A stretch of DNA of 64,000 nucleotides, from assembly GCA_002340355.1 (NCBI GenBank), contig DDLX01000028.1, positions 682,001-746,000 on the forward strand. Direction: 5' to 3'. Below are positions 36,532-45,719 of the stretch, piece after piece (position 1 is the stretch's first letter; every line of letters starts with the position of its first letter). Source of the stretch: Cytophagales bacterium UBA2561. GTDB taxonomy: Bacteria; Bacteroidota; Bacteroidia; Cytophagales; Thermoflexibacteraceae. The notes beneath the pieces were generated by a model. That model was not told the DNA's origin. It was given only the letters and a program-made list of their open reading frames with translations, and searched no databases. Both the position numbers and the translations under genes were made by a program.

Positions 36532-38862
36532 GTGAATAAATTACATAATCAAATTAGCAGATTACTTAAAAATAAGTACCTCCAAGTTTTAGGTTTGAGT
36601 GGAGGAGTTTGGATTCTTCTCCTCATCATTTTAAATTTTTTTTTCCCTCTCGAAACATCTCTTTCTTATTCGCAAATTATCAAGGCTCAGGATGGAACAG
36701 TAATTTATGCCTTTCTAAGTTCTGATGAAAAATGGCGTATGAAAGTTGAAAATGAGGATATTACTCCCGAACTCCAAAAAGCATTTTTGACTAAGGAAGA
36801 TCAATATTTTGACTATCATTTTGGCATTAATCCAATTGCTATTTTCCGAGCATTAAGCAATAATTTAATCACTGGAAAACGCACTTCGGGAGCTTCCACT
36901 ATTACCATGCAAGTCGCTCGATTGCTTGAGCCAAAACCTCGAACTTATGCCAATAAAATTTGGGAAATGTTTCGAGCTATTCAATTAGAATGGTATTATT
37001 CTAAGAATGAGATTTTTAGAATGTATCTTAATCTTGTACCATATGGAGGAAATATTGAAGGAATTAAGTCTGCTTCTATATTATTTTTTGGCACCACTCC
37101 AAATAAATTAAGCATTGCTCAACTCACCGCTTTAGCTGTTATTCCAAACCGTCCAACTTCCTTAGCTTTAGGAAAAAATAACCTCAAAATTGAAAAAGCA
37201 CGTAATAAATGGTTGAAAATTTTCCAAAATAAAAGCCTTTTCCCTTCTGATAAAATTCAAGATGCCTTAGATGAACCCCTAAATGCTTATCGCCGAAATG
37301 CACCTAATTATGCTCCACATTTGGCGTACTATCTTCATAAAAATTTTCCAGATAAAGAAATCATTTCAACTTCTATTCAATTAGATATTCAAACAAAAGC
37401 AGAGCAAATTGCTCGAAATTATGTTGCCCGAACTCGCCGTATAGATGTTCATAATTCAGCCGTATTAGTAGTAGAAAATGCCACTCGAAAAATTTTAGCC
37501 TATGTCGGTTCTCCTGACTTTTCAGATTTCAAAAATGGAGGACAAGTAAATGGGGTGGAAGCCTACCGTTCTCCTGGTAGTACTTTAAAACCAATTGTTT
37601 ATGGCTTAGCTTTTGATATGGGATTGGCTACCCCAAAAAAAATAATTTATGATGTCCCTACTGATTTTCAAGGATATGCCCCTGAGAACTATCACCGAAA
37701 ATTCAACGGAAAAATTACCGTAGAGAACGCTTTGGCTTACTCCTTAAATGTTCCTGCTGTTCGAACACTACAAAAAATCGGAATCGAAGAAATGTTACAA
37801 ATTTTAGAACAAGCTCAATTTGAATCTATTCAGAAAAACCGAAAGAATTTAGGACTTTCGCTGGCTCTTGGAGGGTGCGGAGTTAACCTTCGTGAAATCG
37901 CTGGTTTGTACTCTAGTTTTGCCAATAATGGCATTTATCAACCCTTGCAAGTTTTAGACCTAAAAACATCAGAAACTTTGCAACGTACTATTTTAAGTCC
38001 AGAAGCTAATTATATGCTCACCGATATTTTAACTAAAGTAGAACGTCCTGATTTACCGAGTGATTACCAACATAATCCTCGAATTCCTAAAATTGCATGG
38101 AAAACAGGAACATCTTACGGCAGACGAGATGGATGGAGCATTGGATTTAATAAAAAATATACAATTGCGGTTTGGGTTGGTAATTTTGATGGGCATGGCT
38201 CACCTGAATTGACGGGAGCAACAACAGCAACCCCTCTACTTTTTCGGCTCTTCAATACCATAGATTATAATGCCTCTACAGATTGGTTTTCAAAACCTAA
38301 AAAATTACAAACTCGCATGGTTTGTTCTACAAGTGGACAAGTTCCTTCTTCCTTTTGTCAAAATAAAGTTACTGATTTTTTTATTGCTGGAGTTTCTCCA
38401 ATAAAACCTTGTGAATCACAAAAATATGTATTTGTTAACTTAGAAGAAACAATCAGTTTTGGAAGTGATTGTTTACCCAAAAAGTTGACTTATAAGAAAA
38501 AACTATATCCAAATCCAAGTCCCGAGTTGGTTCGATTTTATGAAGAAAATCAGATTGTTTATCAACGTATTCCTCCACAGGATGAGGGATGTACAAAAAT
38601 TTATCAAGACCATCCCCCTAGTATTATCTCACCTATCGCCGACCGAGAATATTACCGTATTGGTGATGATGAAATTGAACTGCTTTTATCTGCTAATGTG
38701 GCTAATGATGTCCAAAAAGTGTACTGGTATATTGATAATAAATTACACCAAATTGCTGATAAAAATGAAAGCGTGTTTTTTCAACCTAAACGAGGCAAAA
38801 TAAAAATTTCATGTAGTGATGATAAAGGTCGAAATACTAATATCCAAATAATAATTAAATAA
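36532..38862 (+). CDS. pbpC: Penicillin-binding protein 1C, GTG start
   Basis: 776 residues. Bifunctional peptidoglycan synthase. One N-terminal membrane helix (about 20-38), GT51 transglycosylase domain with TKEDQYFDYHFGINPIAIFR (catalytic Glu) and RTSGASTITMQVARLLEP, then transpeptidase domain with SPGSTLKPIVYG (SxxK Ser), the YSLNVPAVR region (SxN) and KTGTSYGRRDGW (KTGT box), ending in the BiPBP_C domain (about 690-776, REYYRIGDDEIELLLSANVANDV). This is the PBP1C type; in many species pbpC is paired with an alpha-2-macroglobulin gene, absent here. The GTG start immediately follows the TGA of the previous gene with no gap, so the two are translationally coupled. Confidence 0.94.
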   Translation: MNKLHNQISRLLKNKYLQVLGLSGGVWILLLIILNFFFPLETSLSYSQIIKAQDGTVIYAFLSSDEKWRMKVENEDITPELQKAFLTKEDQYFDYHFGINPIAIFRALSNNLITGKRTSGASTITMQVARLLEPKPRTYANKIWEMFRAIQLEWYYSKNEIFRMYLNLVPYGGNIEGIKSASILFFGTTPNKLSIAQLTALAVIPNRPTSLALGKNNLKIEKARNKWLKIFQNKSLFPSDKIQDALDEPLNAYRRNAPNYAPHLAYYLHKNFPDKEIISTSIQLDIQTKAEQIARNYVARTRRIDVHNSAVLVVENATRKILAYVGSPDFSDFKNGGQVNGVEAYRSPGSTLKPIVYGLAFDMGLATPKKIIYDVPTDFQGYAPENYHRKFNGKITVENALAYSLNVPAVRTLQKIGIEEMLQILEQAQFESIQKNRKNLGLSLALGGCGVNLREIAGLYSSFANNGIYQPLQVLDLKTSETLQRTILSPEANYMLTDILTKVERPDLPSDYQHNPRIPKIAWKTGTSYGRRDGWSIGFNKKYTIAVWVGNFDGHGSPELTGATTATPLLFRLFNTIDYNASTDWFSKPKKLQTRMVCSTSGQVPSSFCQNKVTDFFIAGVSPIKPCESQKYVFVNLEETISFGSDCLPKKLTYKKKLYPNPSPELVRFYEENQIVYQRIPPQDEGCTKIYQDHPPSIISPIADREYYRIGDDEIELLLSANVANDVQKVYWYIDNKLHQIADKNESVFFQPKRGKIKISCSDDKGRNTNIQIIIK

Positions 38863-39033
38863 ATTTCTTTATTTTATTTTAAATCATTTAAATCTATGTA
38901 CAAAAGACAAAGTAAAAATTAAGACCTCTAAGAAAAGTCTTTTTTTAATTTTTTGCATTAAATTTGATTCCCTAGAAAATACTGATTTGAGGAGGATTTC
39001 AAATAAGGATTTTCAAAGTATTTCATAATAAAT

Positions 39034-40539
39034 ATGAAGAAAAAACGATTATCGGTACTTTTTGCTTCAGGAATTGGTGTAGTAGGTGTAGTAGTAATCT
39101 TAATGATTATTACCATGCAACAGCGAATCTCTGAAATCTATGAAAAGAACCTGATTTACATCACATTAGATGACCGTATCAAACATCAAACAGCCTCGGC
39201 ACATATTTGGTTTAAAGAGTTACTGGCTGGCGATTCTACAGTAGCTTTCGAAACTGATGTTGTCAATGCTCTCGAGAATACAAGTGGTATTGTCCAAAGT
39301 GCTTTGGAGGGCGGACATACTGAAATTGGGGATTTTAAAAAGACCGATGATCACCGTGTACTATATCGATTGCGAGATGTTGAAAAGAGTTTGAAACAAC
39401 TACAAAAAATTGTGCATCTACGTTATACCCGTCATCAAGATAGTACCTTAAACGCACAAACTCGTAGAGCCATTGACCGAGAATTTGACCGAAGTTATCA
39501 CACACTCCACGAATCGGCAGATAATCTGACACTTTATATGAATAATAAAATTGCGGAAGATGTCCAAATTATCCGAACCCGTGCTTTTATTACCGTAGTA
39601 GTTGTTGGTCTTATTTTTTCATTACTTGGCTTTTTTGTCTATCGTTTGGAATATCAAAATGAACAATATGCCACAGAACAACAAAGTAAGTTAGAAGAAG
39701 AATCTCTTTACCTTAAAAGATTATCAGAGTTTATCGAAAAAATTGCGGAAGGAAATTTTTCTACTGAATTTAAAGGCACAAAACATGATATCTTAACCGA
39801 GAAATTAGATCAGATGCGCCAAAAATTACAACTTTCGGCAGATGAATCCCAAAGAAGGGCATTTGTTCGAGAGGGACAAAATGAAATCAATCAAATTCTC
39901 CGAAATCAATTTATTCAATCTGAAAATGGCTATCTGAAAATTTTACATTTTTTACAAAGCTATCTCAATAGTACTCAAAGTGGATTCTATCTTATTGAGA
40001 AAATCCAAGAAGATGAAGTCTTGAATTTAAAAGCATGTATTGCATACAATCGGCAAAAGTTTCTGGAACGTCAACTGCATCCTCATGAAGGACTCACAGG
40101 AAGATGTATTCTTGAGAAGAAAACTATTATTTTAAGCGAATTCCCTGAAAACTATCTGAATATCGTCTCGGGTTTGGGAGAAACTCCACCTCAATATCTC
40201 ATCATTATTCCATTACTTCACAATAATAAAGTTACGGGAGTCATTGAACTAGCTTCTCTCAGTCCCATCACTTCTCATGGAATTGAATTCTTAGAAAATA
40301 CGGCTGAAACCATTGCTTCTGCCGTAGCAGGTTATCAAGCTACTGCACGAACCAAATCTTTACTCGAACACGCTCAATTACAGGCAGAACAACTTCGAGC
40401 GCAAGAAGAAGAAATGCGCCAAAATACCGAAGAACTCTCAGCAACTCAGGAAGAAATGCGTCGCCGTGAAGCTGAATATCTCCGCCAAATCAAGGATTTA
40501 ACCCAACAGTTACACCAAAAAACTTCCTCATTACAGTAA
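39034..40539 (+). CDS. Membrane sensor with GAF domain and coiled-coil end, no catalytic output
   Basis: 501 residues. TM1 about 7-27, a helical periplasmic sensor (about 28-180), TM2 about 184-206, then a HAMP-like linker (RLSEFIEKIAEGNF), a GAF domain (about 290-430, with HEGLTGRCILEKKTIILSEFP), and a C-terminal coiled coil rich in QEEEMRQNTEELSATQEEM. The last motif is a hallmark of Cytophagales signalling proteins placed before a kinase or SpoIIE domain, but here the protein ends with no such domain. It may signal by protein-protein contact, perhaps with the histidine kinase encoded next on the same strand. A standalone GAF signal protein with this tail could also be a truncated form of such a kinase, but the protein ends cleanly and there is no sign of a frameshift. 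Confidence 0.75.
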   Translation: MKKKRLSVLFASGIGVVGVVVILMIITMQQRISEIYEKNLIYITLDDRIKHQTASAHIWFKELLAGDSTVAFETDVVNALENTSGIVQSALEGGHTEIGDFKKTDDHRVLYRLRDVEKSLKQLQKIVHLRYTRHQDSTLNAQTRRAIDREFDRSYHTLHESADNLTLYMNNKIAEDVQIIRTRAFITVVVVGLIFSLLGFFVYRLEYQNEQYATEQQSKLEEESLYLKRLSEFIEKIAEGNFSTEFKGTKHDILTEKLDQMRQKLQLSADESQRRAFVREGQNEINQILRNQFIQSENGYLKILHFLQSYLNSTQSGFYLIEKIQEDEVLNLKACIAYNRQKFLERQLHPHEGLTGRCILEKKTIILSEFPENYLNIVSGLGETPPQYLIIIPLLHNNKVTGVIELASLSPITSHGIEFLENTAETIASAVAGYQATARTKSLLEHAQLQAEQLRAQEEEMRQNTEELSATQEEMRRREAEYLRQIKDLTQQLHQKTSSLQ

Positions 40540-40711
40540 TCTATCTATAAAAAAAGAGAAGATTCGCCTTCTTTTTGTATTAAACTCATTGCAAATTTAT
40601 TCATATATTTTGTTATCTTTATAACATAATTAGAAAATAAGTAATCGATAAAGTAAATAAATTTGTCATTTACTATTTTCCACATTAAATATTTCTGAGA
40701 TTCATTTTGGT

Positions 40712-42877
40712 ATGAAAAAAATACCTTGTGCTGTTTTATCTATTCATGCGTCATCTTTAAATAAGACTAACTTAGATAGTTTCTTTAATAAAGAAATATG
40801 GTACTTAGAACAAACTGCCTTTTTGATTACTGGGATAACTTCAGAGACGCTTCGTCAGGCTCTTAGATGGTACATTTTAGCCCAGAACTCTAGCTTAGAA
40901 ATTCAACCTACTATATCAGGTATTCCAATTGAGGCGGGACAACTTTTTTTAGCCCTACAAACAGAAAATGTTTTTGTCAATGAAAACTATTTAGTGGTAG
41001 AATCTAAAGAAAATCTAAGCAGAAATACAGAAGAAATGCCTTTATATTTACCTGAAATTCAAGATTATATGAACTTTGTTAAATCGGTCTTCAAAACCAG
41101 TCATATTGGTATTTTTATGACAGATGCTCAGGGAAATATTCTCAAAATGAATCAGGGTTTCCTAAATATCACAGGATTTAAAAAACAAGAATTACCAAAA
41201 GATAAATTCGTAAAAACACATATCATTAGTATCTATCAAGATCCTAGTATTTCCTTTGTGAAATTCACTCAAGTAACTACTCAAAACTCACAAGTCGAGT
41301 GGAATGTCTTAGATAAAATAGGAAATATTAAAAATGTTTTGGTAGATATGAATAAAATTATAACTCAAAAAAATACTATTTTATATCTTTTTTTTGTACG
41401 CGACATCACGAAGCTTAAAAAACAACAACGTCTGCTTACTGAAACCGAACAAAATGCTCAAGTTGGTGGCTGGGAATTAGATTTGATGAGTGGTGAACTA
41501 AGTTGGACAAAAGAAATTTATAGGATTTATGAAATACCAGAAAATGAAGAAATAAATTTATACAGAGGCTTAAAATATTACAAACCAGAATCATTATCAA
41601 GATTCAAGGAAGCACTCCTTAAAGGCATTAAAACAGGTGAGCCATATGATTTAGAGTTATGCCTTATTACCCAAAACAAGACGGAAAAATGGGTACGATC
41701 AATGGGAAAATCAGAACAATACCAAGGTAAATTAATTCGATTTTTTGGTACAATTCAAGACATTACACTCAAAAAGTACGCTGAAGAAGAACTATTTCAA
41801 TCTTATAAAGCATTGAAAGACATTAGGTTTGCCTTAGATGTTGCAAATATTATATCTATTACAGATGCTAAAGGAGTCATTACATATGTAAACACTAATT
41901 TTTGTAAAGCAACCGAATACCAGCCAACTGAACTCATTGGCAAAACACATCGTATCCTAAATTCGGGCTATCATCCTAAAGAATTTTTCAAAAATATGTG
42001 GGATATGCTCAATGCGGGAAAGGTTTGGCAAGGCGAAATTTGCAATAAAACAAAATCGAATAAAGTTTATTGGGTCTATTCTACTATCGTTCCTTTTTTA
42101 GACAAAAACAAGAAACCTATTCAATTTATTTCAATTCGTAAGAATATTACAGCGCGCAAAGAGGCGGAACAAAAATTATTGACGCAATACAAAGAATTAC
42201 AAAAGACGAATCACGAATTAGATAAATTCGTGTATAGTGCTTCACATGATTTGCGTGCGCCCGTTACTTCAATTTTAGGATTATTAGAAATTGTACGACA
42301 AGAATTCCCTGAACCGAGCATTTTCATGTATGTACGAATGATTGAAAAAAGTTTACGAAAAATTGATCAAATCTTACATGAAGTAATGGAATATTCGCAA
42401 AATTCACGTACCGAACTGACTATCGAACCCATTTCATTACCTAAATTAGCAAACCAAGTTATCAAATCAGTAAAGCATTTAAAAGAATCTATTCGAATTG
42501 ATTTTTATATTGAATTGCCTGAGACTATTATTTTGACAGATAAAACTCGCCTTGAGATTGTTTTAAGTCATTTGATTTCTAATGCCATTATTTTTCACGA
42601 CTTCGAAAAACCTGAGCCTTATATCTTAGTCTCTGGCAATATAAAAGATAATAAATTGACTGTCAATGTGAAAGACAATGGTTTGGGTGTTATGAAAGAT
42701 GAAAAAGAAAAGATTTTCAAGATGTTTCATCGCTCTTCAGAAAAATCTAAAGGAGCTGGCTTAGGATTGTATATCGTCAAAGAAACACTTGAAAAATTGA
42801 ATGGTGCGATTTCCGTAGTTACTGAAGAAGAACAAGGGAGTACTTTTACTTGTAAATTCCCTATTCAAATAGCGTAA
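40712..42877 (+). CDS. PAS-domain sensor histidine kinase
   Basis: 721 residues, cytoplasmic (no TM). N-terminal ~110 residues contain ISGIPIEAGQLFLALQ and VFVNENYLVV, resembling the end of a CheB methylesterase domain, probably vestigial. Three PAS/PAC segments: about 125-235 (FKTSHIGIFMTDAQGNILKM), 240-350 (QVGGWELDLMSGELSW, a PAS_3-like fold), and 375-490 (DVANIISITDAKGVITYVN). Then HisKA with SASHDLRAPVTSILG (phospho-His) and HATPase_c with NAIIF, DNGLGVM and KGAGLGLYIVKE. Trans-autophosphorylating kinase likely feeding an unlinked response regulator; no partner gene is adjacent. The preceding GAF protein may modulate it. Confidence 0.92.
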   Translation: MKKIPCAVLSIHASSLNKTNLDSFFNKEIWYLEQTAFLITGITSETLRQALRWYILAQNSSLEIQPTISGIPIEAGQLFLALQTENVFVNENYLVVESKENLSRNTEEMPLYLPEIQDYMNFVKSVFKTSHIGIFMTDAQGNILKMNQGFLNITGFKKQELPKDKFVKTHIISIYQDPSISFVKFTQVTTQNSQVEWNVLDKIGNIKNVLVDMNKIITQKNTILYLFFVRDITKLKKQQRLLTETEQNAQVGGWELDLMSGELSWTKEIYRIYEIPENEEINLYRGLKYYKPESLSRFKEALLKGIKTGEPYDLELCLITQNKTEKWVRSMGKSEQYQGKLIRFFGTIQDITLKKYAEEELFQSYKALKDIRFALDVANIISITDAKGVITYVNTNFCKATEYQPTELIGKTHRILNSGYHPKEFFKNMWDMLNAGKVWQGEICNKTKSNKVYWVYSTIVPFLDKNKKPIQFISIRKNITARKEAEQKLLTQYKELQKTNHELDKFVYSASHDLRAPVTSILGLLEIVRQEFPEPSIFMYVRMIEKSLRKIDQILHEVMEYSQNSRTELTIEPISLPKLANQVIKSVKHLKESIRIDFYIELPETIILTDKTRLEIVLSHLISNAIIFHDFEKPEPYILVSGNIKDNKLTVNVKDNGLGVMKDEKEKIFKMFHRSSEKSKGAGLGLYIVKETLEKLNGAISVVTEEEQGSTFTCKFPIQIA

Positions 42878-42916
42878 ATTTTGATTTTATGAAGATTAGC
42901 TGAAACCAGCTCTAAC

Positions 42917-43420
42917 TCAAGAAGTGGAAGTCGATTCTTGTAGTTCATTCAGACTTTTTGTAAATCCAAACCGCTTGATTGATTCTCGATTATAAGCTTC
43001 GGCGGCTTCTTCTGCAGTATTGAAAACCCCTAAGTAAACCCGTTCTCCCTTATCATATAACACTGCACGGTATTTTTTTCCGTCTTTAGAAACTCCCCGA
43101 AATCCTGTAGAAGTCTGTTGTTGTCGGCGTAATTCGGACATCGTTGTCCACTCCAAGTTATCTAATCGACAGTCCAACTTATTACAATTAACCATTCTTA
43201 CAAATAATTTTTTATCTGTCTCATTATGAGCAAGAAATTCACCAGCTAACAGTTTGTGCATATATAGTGTTTTGATGCGTCCAAATTGCGTAAATTGTAG
43301 CACGGCATATCCTGCTGAATGTAATCGCCAGCCATCTGCTAACCCTTTTTTTTTGAGGTAACTAAATCCTGCACGGCAGACTTTTACCTTTTTATCTGAA
43401 TTAATTAATTTAATGTGCAT
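42917..43420 (-). CDS. HNH-like/AP2 domain DNA-binding protein, HNH probably inactive
   Basis: 167 residues. The N-terminal ~100 residues align with HNH_3-type homing endonucleases: LYMHKLLAGEFLA followed by VRMVNCNKLDCRLDNLEWTT. In active members the second block reads VNHxDGNKxNNRxxNLEW; here the first catalytic His position is Met and the Asn of NxR is Cys, so the nuclease is probably dead. The C-terminus (about 108-160) is a clear AP2/ERF DNA-binding domain: STGFRGVSKDGKKYRAVLY, YLGVFNTAEEAAEAYNRES. HNH-AP2 proteins are mobile homing-type genes in phages and bacteria. It may be a domesticated DNA-binding protein or a remnant. It sits alone at the 3' end of the histidine kinase gene. Confidence 0.75.
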   Translation of the reverse strand: MHIKLINSDKKVKVCRAGFSYLKKKGLADGWRLHSAGYAVLQFTQFGRIKTLYMHKLLAGEFLAHNETDKKLFVRMVNCNKLDCRLDNLEWTTMSELRRQQQTSTGFRGVSKDGKKYRAVLYDKGERVYLGVFNTAEEAAEAYNRESIKRFGFTKSLNELQESTSTS

Positions 43421-43737
43421 TGTAAAAAGCTAAACGCTATGTATAAATCTTATTCTTTATAGTTCATTAATCTATCTGATAACGCATCTTACAACTTCAA
43501 ATATATTTCCTTTTTCTAAAAAAAACAAACCCAAAATTGAAAAAGAACCTGAAAATTAGATTTTTAGAACCATTTTACATAATTTTTTTTTCTCTTTTCT
43601 ATTCCAAGAACAATTCCTTTTATTTTTGGGCTACTTTTGTACACCTTAATTCTAGACAAGCAAGAAATCATTAGTTCTAAACTCGTCTTATTTTATTCCT
43701 TAATCTTTTTACAATACCTAATAAACACACACAAAAC
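43421..43737. other. Promoter region of ald
   Basis: 317 bp of AT-rich sequence between divergent genes. It holds TACTTTTG (43632-43639), a match to TAnnTTTG about 100 bp before ald, with no clear -33 TTG. Nothing else seen. Confidence 0.4.
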
Positions 43738-44850
43738 ATGATTATTGGAGTTCCAAAAGAAATCAAAAATAATGAAAATCGGGTAGCCCTTACGCCCAGT
43801 GGAGTCGCAGAATTAAAAGCTCATGGACATACGATTTATGTTCAGGCTACTGCAGGTGAAGGAAGTGGCTTTGATGATGAAAGTTACCAGAAAGCAGGTG
43901 CCGAAATTTTACCTTCTATTGAAGCAGTTTATGAGATTGCGGAGATGATTATGAAGGTCAAAGAACCTATTGAGCCTGAATATGCACTCATCCGAAAAGA
44001 CCAATTATTATTTACCTACTTTCATTTTGCTTCGCATGAACCTTTGACTCGTGCTATGATTGAGAGTGAAGCGGTTTGTTTGGCTTACGAAACCGTTGAA
44101 GCTCCTGACCACAGTCTGCCTTTATTAGTCCCAATGTCTGAAGTGGCAGGTCGGATGGCAACCCAACAAGGTGCAAAATATTTGGAAAAACCCTTGAAGG
44201 GAAGAGGTATTTTATTGGGTGGAGTCCCCGGGGTAAAGCCAGCTAATGTATTAGTGATTGGGGGTGGAATCGTTGGAACTCAGGCGGCAAAAATGGCTGC
44301 GGGTTTGGGTGCAAATGTGACCATGATGGATATTAGTTTGACACGTTTACGAGAGCTAGATGATATCATGGATAAAAATGTAACGACCATGATGTCAAGT
44401 AAATACAATATCATGGAAGAAATCCAACATTCAGACTTGATTATTGGAGCAGTTTTAATTCCTGGAGCCAAAGCTCCTCATCTGATCACACAGGATATGC
44501 TCAAATTAATGCGAAAAGGAACAGTCATGGTGGATGTTGCAGTTGATCAAGGAGGTTGTTTCGAAACAACACGACCAACTACTCATGAAGATCCCATTTA
44601 TATTATTGATGACGTTACCCATTATAGTGTAGCTAATATGCCAGGGGCAGTTCCTTATACCTCCACGATAGCTTTGACAAATGCGACTTTACCTTATGCC
44701 ATTCAGTTGGCTAATCAAGGATGGAAACAAGCCTGTAAAAATAACCAAGAATTATTATTAGGTTTAAATATTGTCAATGGAAAAGTAGTTTATGAAGCTG
44801 TAGCTGAAGCTTTTGATTTGGTTTATACTGATGTACAAGAAGTTCTATAA
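43738..44850 (+). CDS. ald: Alanine dehydrogenase
   Basis: 370 residues. NAD+-dependent oxidative deamination of L-alanine to pyruvate and ammonia (reversible), linking alanine to central carbon and nitrogen supply. N-terminal family block MIIGVPKEIKNNENRVALTP, with the substrate Arg/Lys region (VKEPIEPEYALIRKDQLLFTYFHFA), the conserved His in the FTYFHFA block, the Rossmann motif VIGGGIVGTQAAKMAAGLGA followed by MDI, and the catalytic VDVAVDQGGCFETTRPTTHEDP block. All main residues are intact. The gene has a terminator and is monocistronic. Alr at 15.5 kb and the two glutamine synthetases at 47-51 kb are unlinked parts of the same nitrogen metabolism. Confidence 0.97.
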   Translation: MIIGVPKEIKNNENRVALTPSGVAELKAHGHTIYVQATAGEGSGFDDESYQKAGAEILPSIEAVYEIAEMIMKVKEPIEPEYALIRKDQLLFTYFHFASHEPLTRAMIESEAVCLAYETVEAPDHSLPLLVPMSEVAGRMATQQGAKYLEKPLKGRGILLGGVPGVKPANVLVIGGGIVGTQAAKMAAGLGANVTMMDISLTRLRELDDIMDKNVTTMMSSKYNIMEEIQHSDLIIGAVLIPGAKAPHLITQDMLKLMRKGTVMVDVAVDQGGCFETTRPTTHEDPIYIIDDVTHYSVANMPGAVPYTSTIALTNATLPYAIQLANQGWKQACKNNQELLLGLNIVNGKVVYEAVAEAFDLVYTDVQEVL

Positions 44851-44857
44851 TCAAAAA

Positions 44858-44887
44858 AAACCGATAGGGCAAATGCGCTATCGGTTT
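44858..44887. terminator. Bidirectional terminator between ald and hsp20
   Basis: A perfect 10-bp stem AAACCGATAG (44858-44867) / CTATCGGTTT (44878-44887), preceded by A8 on the left. Confidence 0.8.
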
Positions 44888-44908
44888 AAATAAGTTACTG
44901 AGTACAGT

Positions 44909-45361
44909 TTATATGATTTCGATGTTACGCTTTTGGGTTACCTCCTCCTTTAATTTTGGAATCGAAATTTCCAACACGCCTTCCTTATAACTTGCTGAAA
45001 TATTTTCAACATCTACATTTTTTGGTAAGGCAAAGAGTCGTTCAAGTCGAGTTGTACCAAATTCTCGCCGAATAAATCTGGGTTGATTTTCTTTTTCCTC
45101 ATTTCTAGATTCTTCTATTTTTTGTTCGGCAATAATGTGCAATTTCCGATTTTCAACATTGAGGCTAAAATCTTCTTTCCGAAAACCTAATGCGGCTATC
45201 TGGATTTCGAAGGCTTCCTCATTCTCTAACACATTGACTGCGGGTGTATGTGTTTGTGCATACTTAATTCCCCAATCACGAGTAAGGAAATCATCAAAAA
45301 AACCTTCAAATCCGTTGAATGAACGAGGTGAGTAGTTAGAATGACATTTGATAACTTTCAT
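44909..45361 (-). CDS. Hsp20/alpha-crystallin small heat shock protein
   Basis: 150 residues. ATP-independent holdase that binds unfolding proteins. N-terminal region with FEGFFDDFLTRDWG; alpha-crystallin domain about 40-140 with VNVLENEEAFEIQIAALGFRKEDF, the NVENRKLHIIAEQ strand pair, RREFGTTRLERLFALPKNVDVENISASYKEGVLEISIPK (the A-x-x-x-n-GVL signature), and a short C-terminal IEII (the I-x-I/V anchoring motif). The upstream region carries two TGTCA-N3-TGACA palindromes (45453-45465 and 45504-45516) that probably bind a repressor or activator. Converges with ald through a shared terminator. Confidence 0.93.
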   Translation of the reverse strand: MKVIKCHSNYSPRSFNGFEGFFDDFLTRDWGIKYAQTHTPAVNVLENEEAFEIQIAALGFRKEDFSLNVENRKLHIIAEQKIEESRNEEKENQPRFIRREFGTTRLERLFALPKNVDVENISASYKEGVLEISIPKLKEEVTQKRNIEII

Positions 45362-45452
45362 GATATTTTTTCTTTGGTGTGTTTAACATTCAATTTTAAA
45401 TTCAATTAGAGTTGAACAACAGCCGTACCATTTCGAAAAACAATTTATTTTA

Positions 45453-45465
45453 TGTCAAAATGACA
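45453..45465. promoter_or_regulatory. Palindromic operator candidate 1 (TGTCA-N3-TGACA)
   Basis: TGTCAAAATGACA, 5-bp arms, about 92 bp upstream of the hsp20 start. Its centre is 51 bp from that of the second copy, about five helical turns, so the two sites are on the same face of the DNA. Confidence 0.5.
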
Positions 45466-45503
45466 CTAAAAAATTTAATATTGAATTTTACACTAAAAAA
45501 ATA

Positions 45504-45516
45504 TGTCATTATGACA
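45504..45516. promoter_or_regulatory. Palindromic operator candidate 2 (TGTCA-N3-TGACA)
   Basis: TGTCATTATGACA, same arms as the site at 45453-45465. Probable binding sites for one dimeric regulator; the regulator is not identified. Confidence 0.5.
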
Positions 45517-45661
45517 TTTATATTCAAAAAATAGTCAGGTTTCCCAGCAAGACAAAATTATGAAGCTTTAAAAAATAATAATATAATTAATTATTAAATT
45601 TCAAAGCTTGACAAATCTTCATCTAGTATAGTGATTTGGTATAATCTCCTCAAAAACAAAA

Positions 45662-45694
45662 AACCTTATTAAGTATGTGTAACTTAACAAGGTT
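45662..45694. terminator. Hairpin terminator after adk
   Basis: AACCTTATTAAGT (45662-45674) pairs with ACTTAACAAGGTT (45682-45694) at 12 of 13 positions, 26 bp beyond the stop of adk on the minus strand. Confidence 0.65.
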
Positions 45695-45719
45695 CTAATT
45701 TTATAAAAAGGAAGTTTTT

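Larger units (their letters stand above)
45362..45661. other. hsp20 upstream region with paired operators
   Basis: About 300 bp, no gene. It contains two palindromes of the same form, listed separately, each next to an ACACTAAAAAA run. The remainder is AT-rich. Confidence 0.5.
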
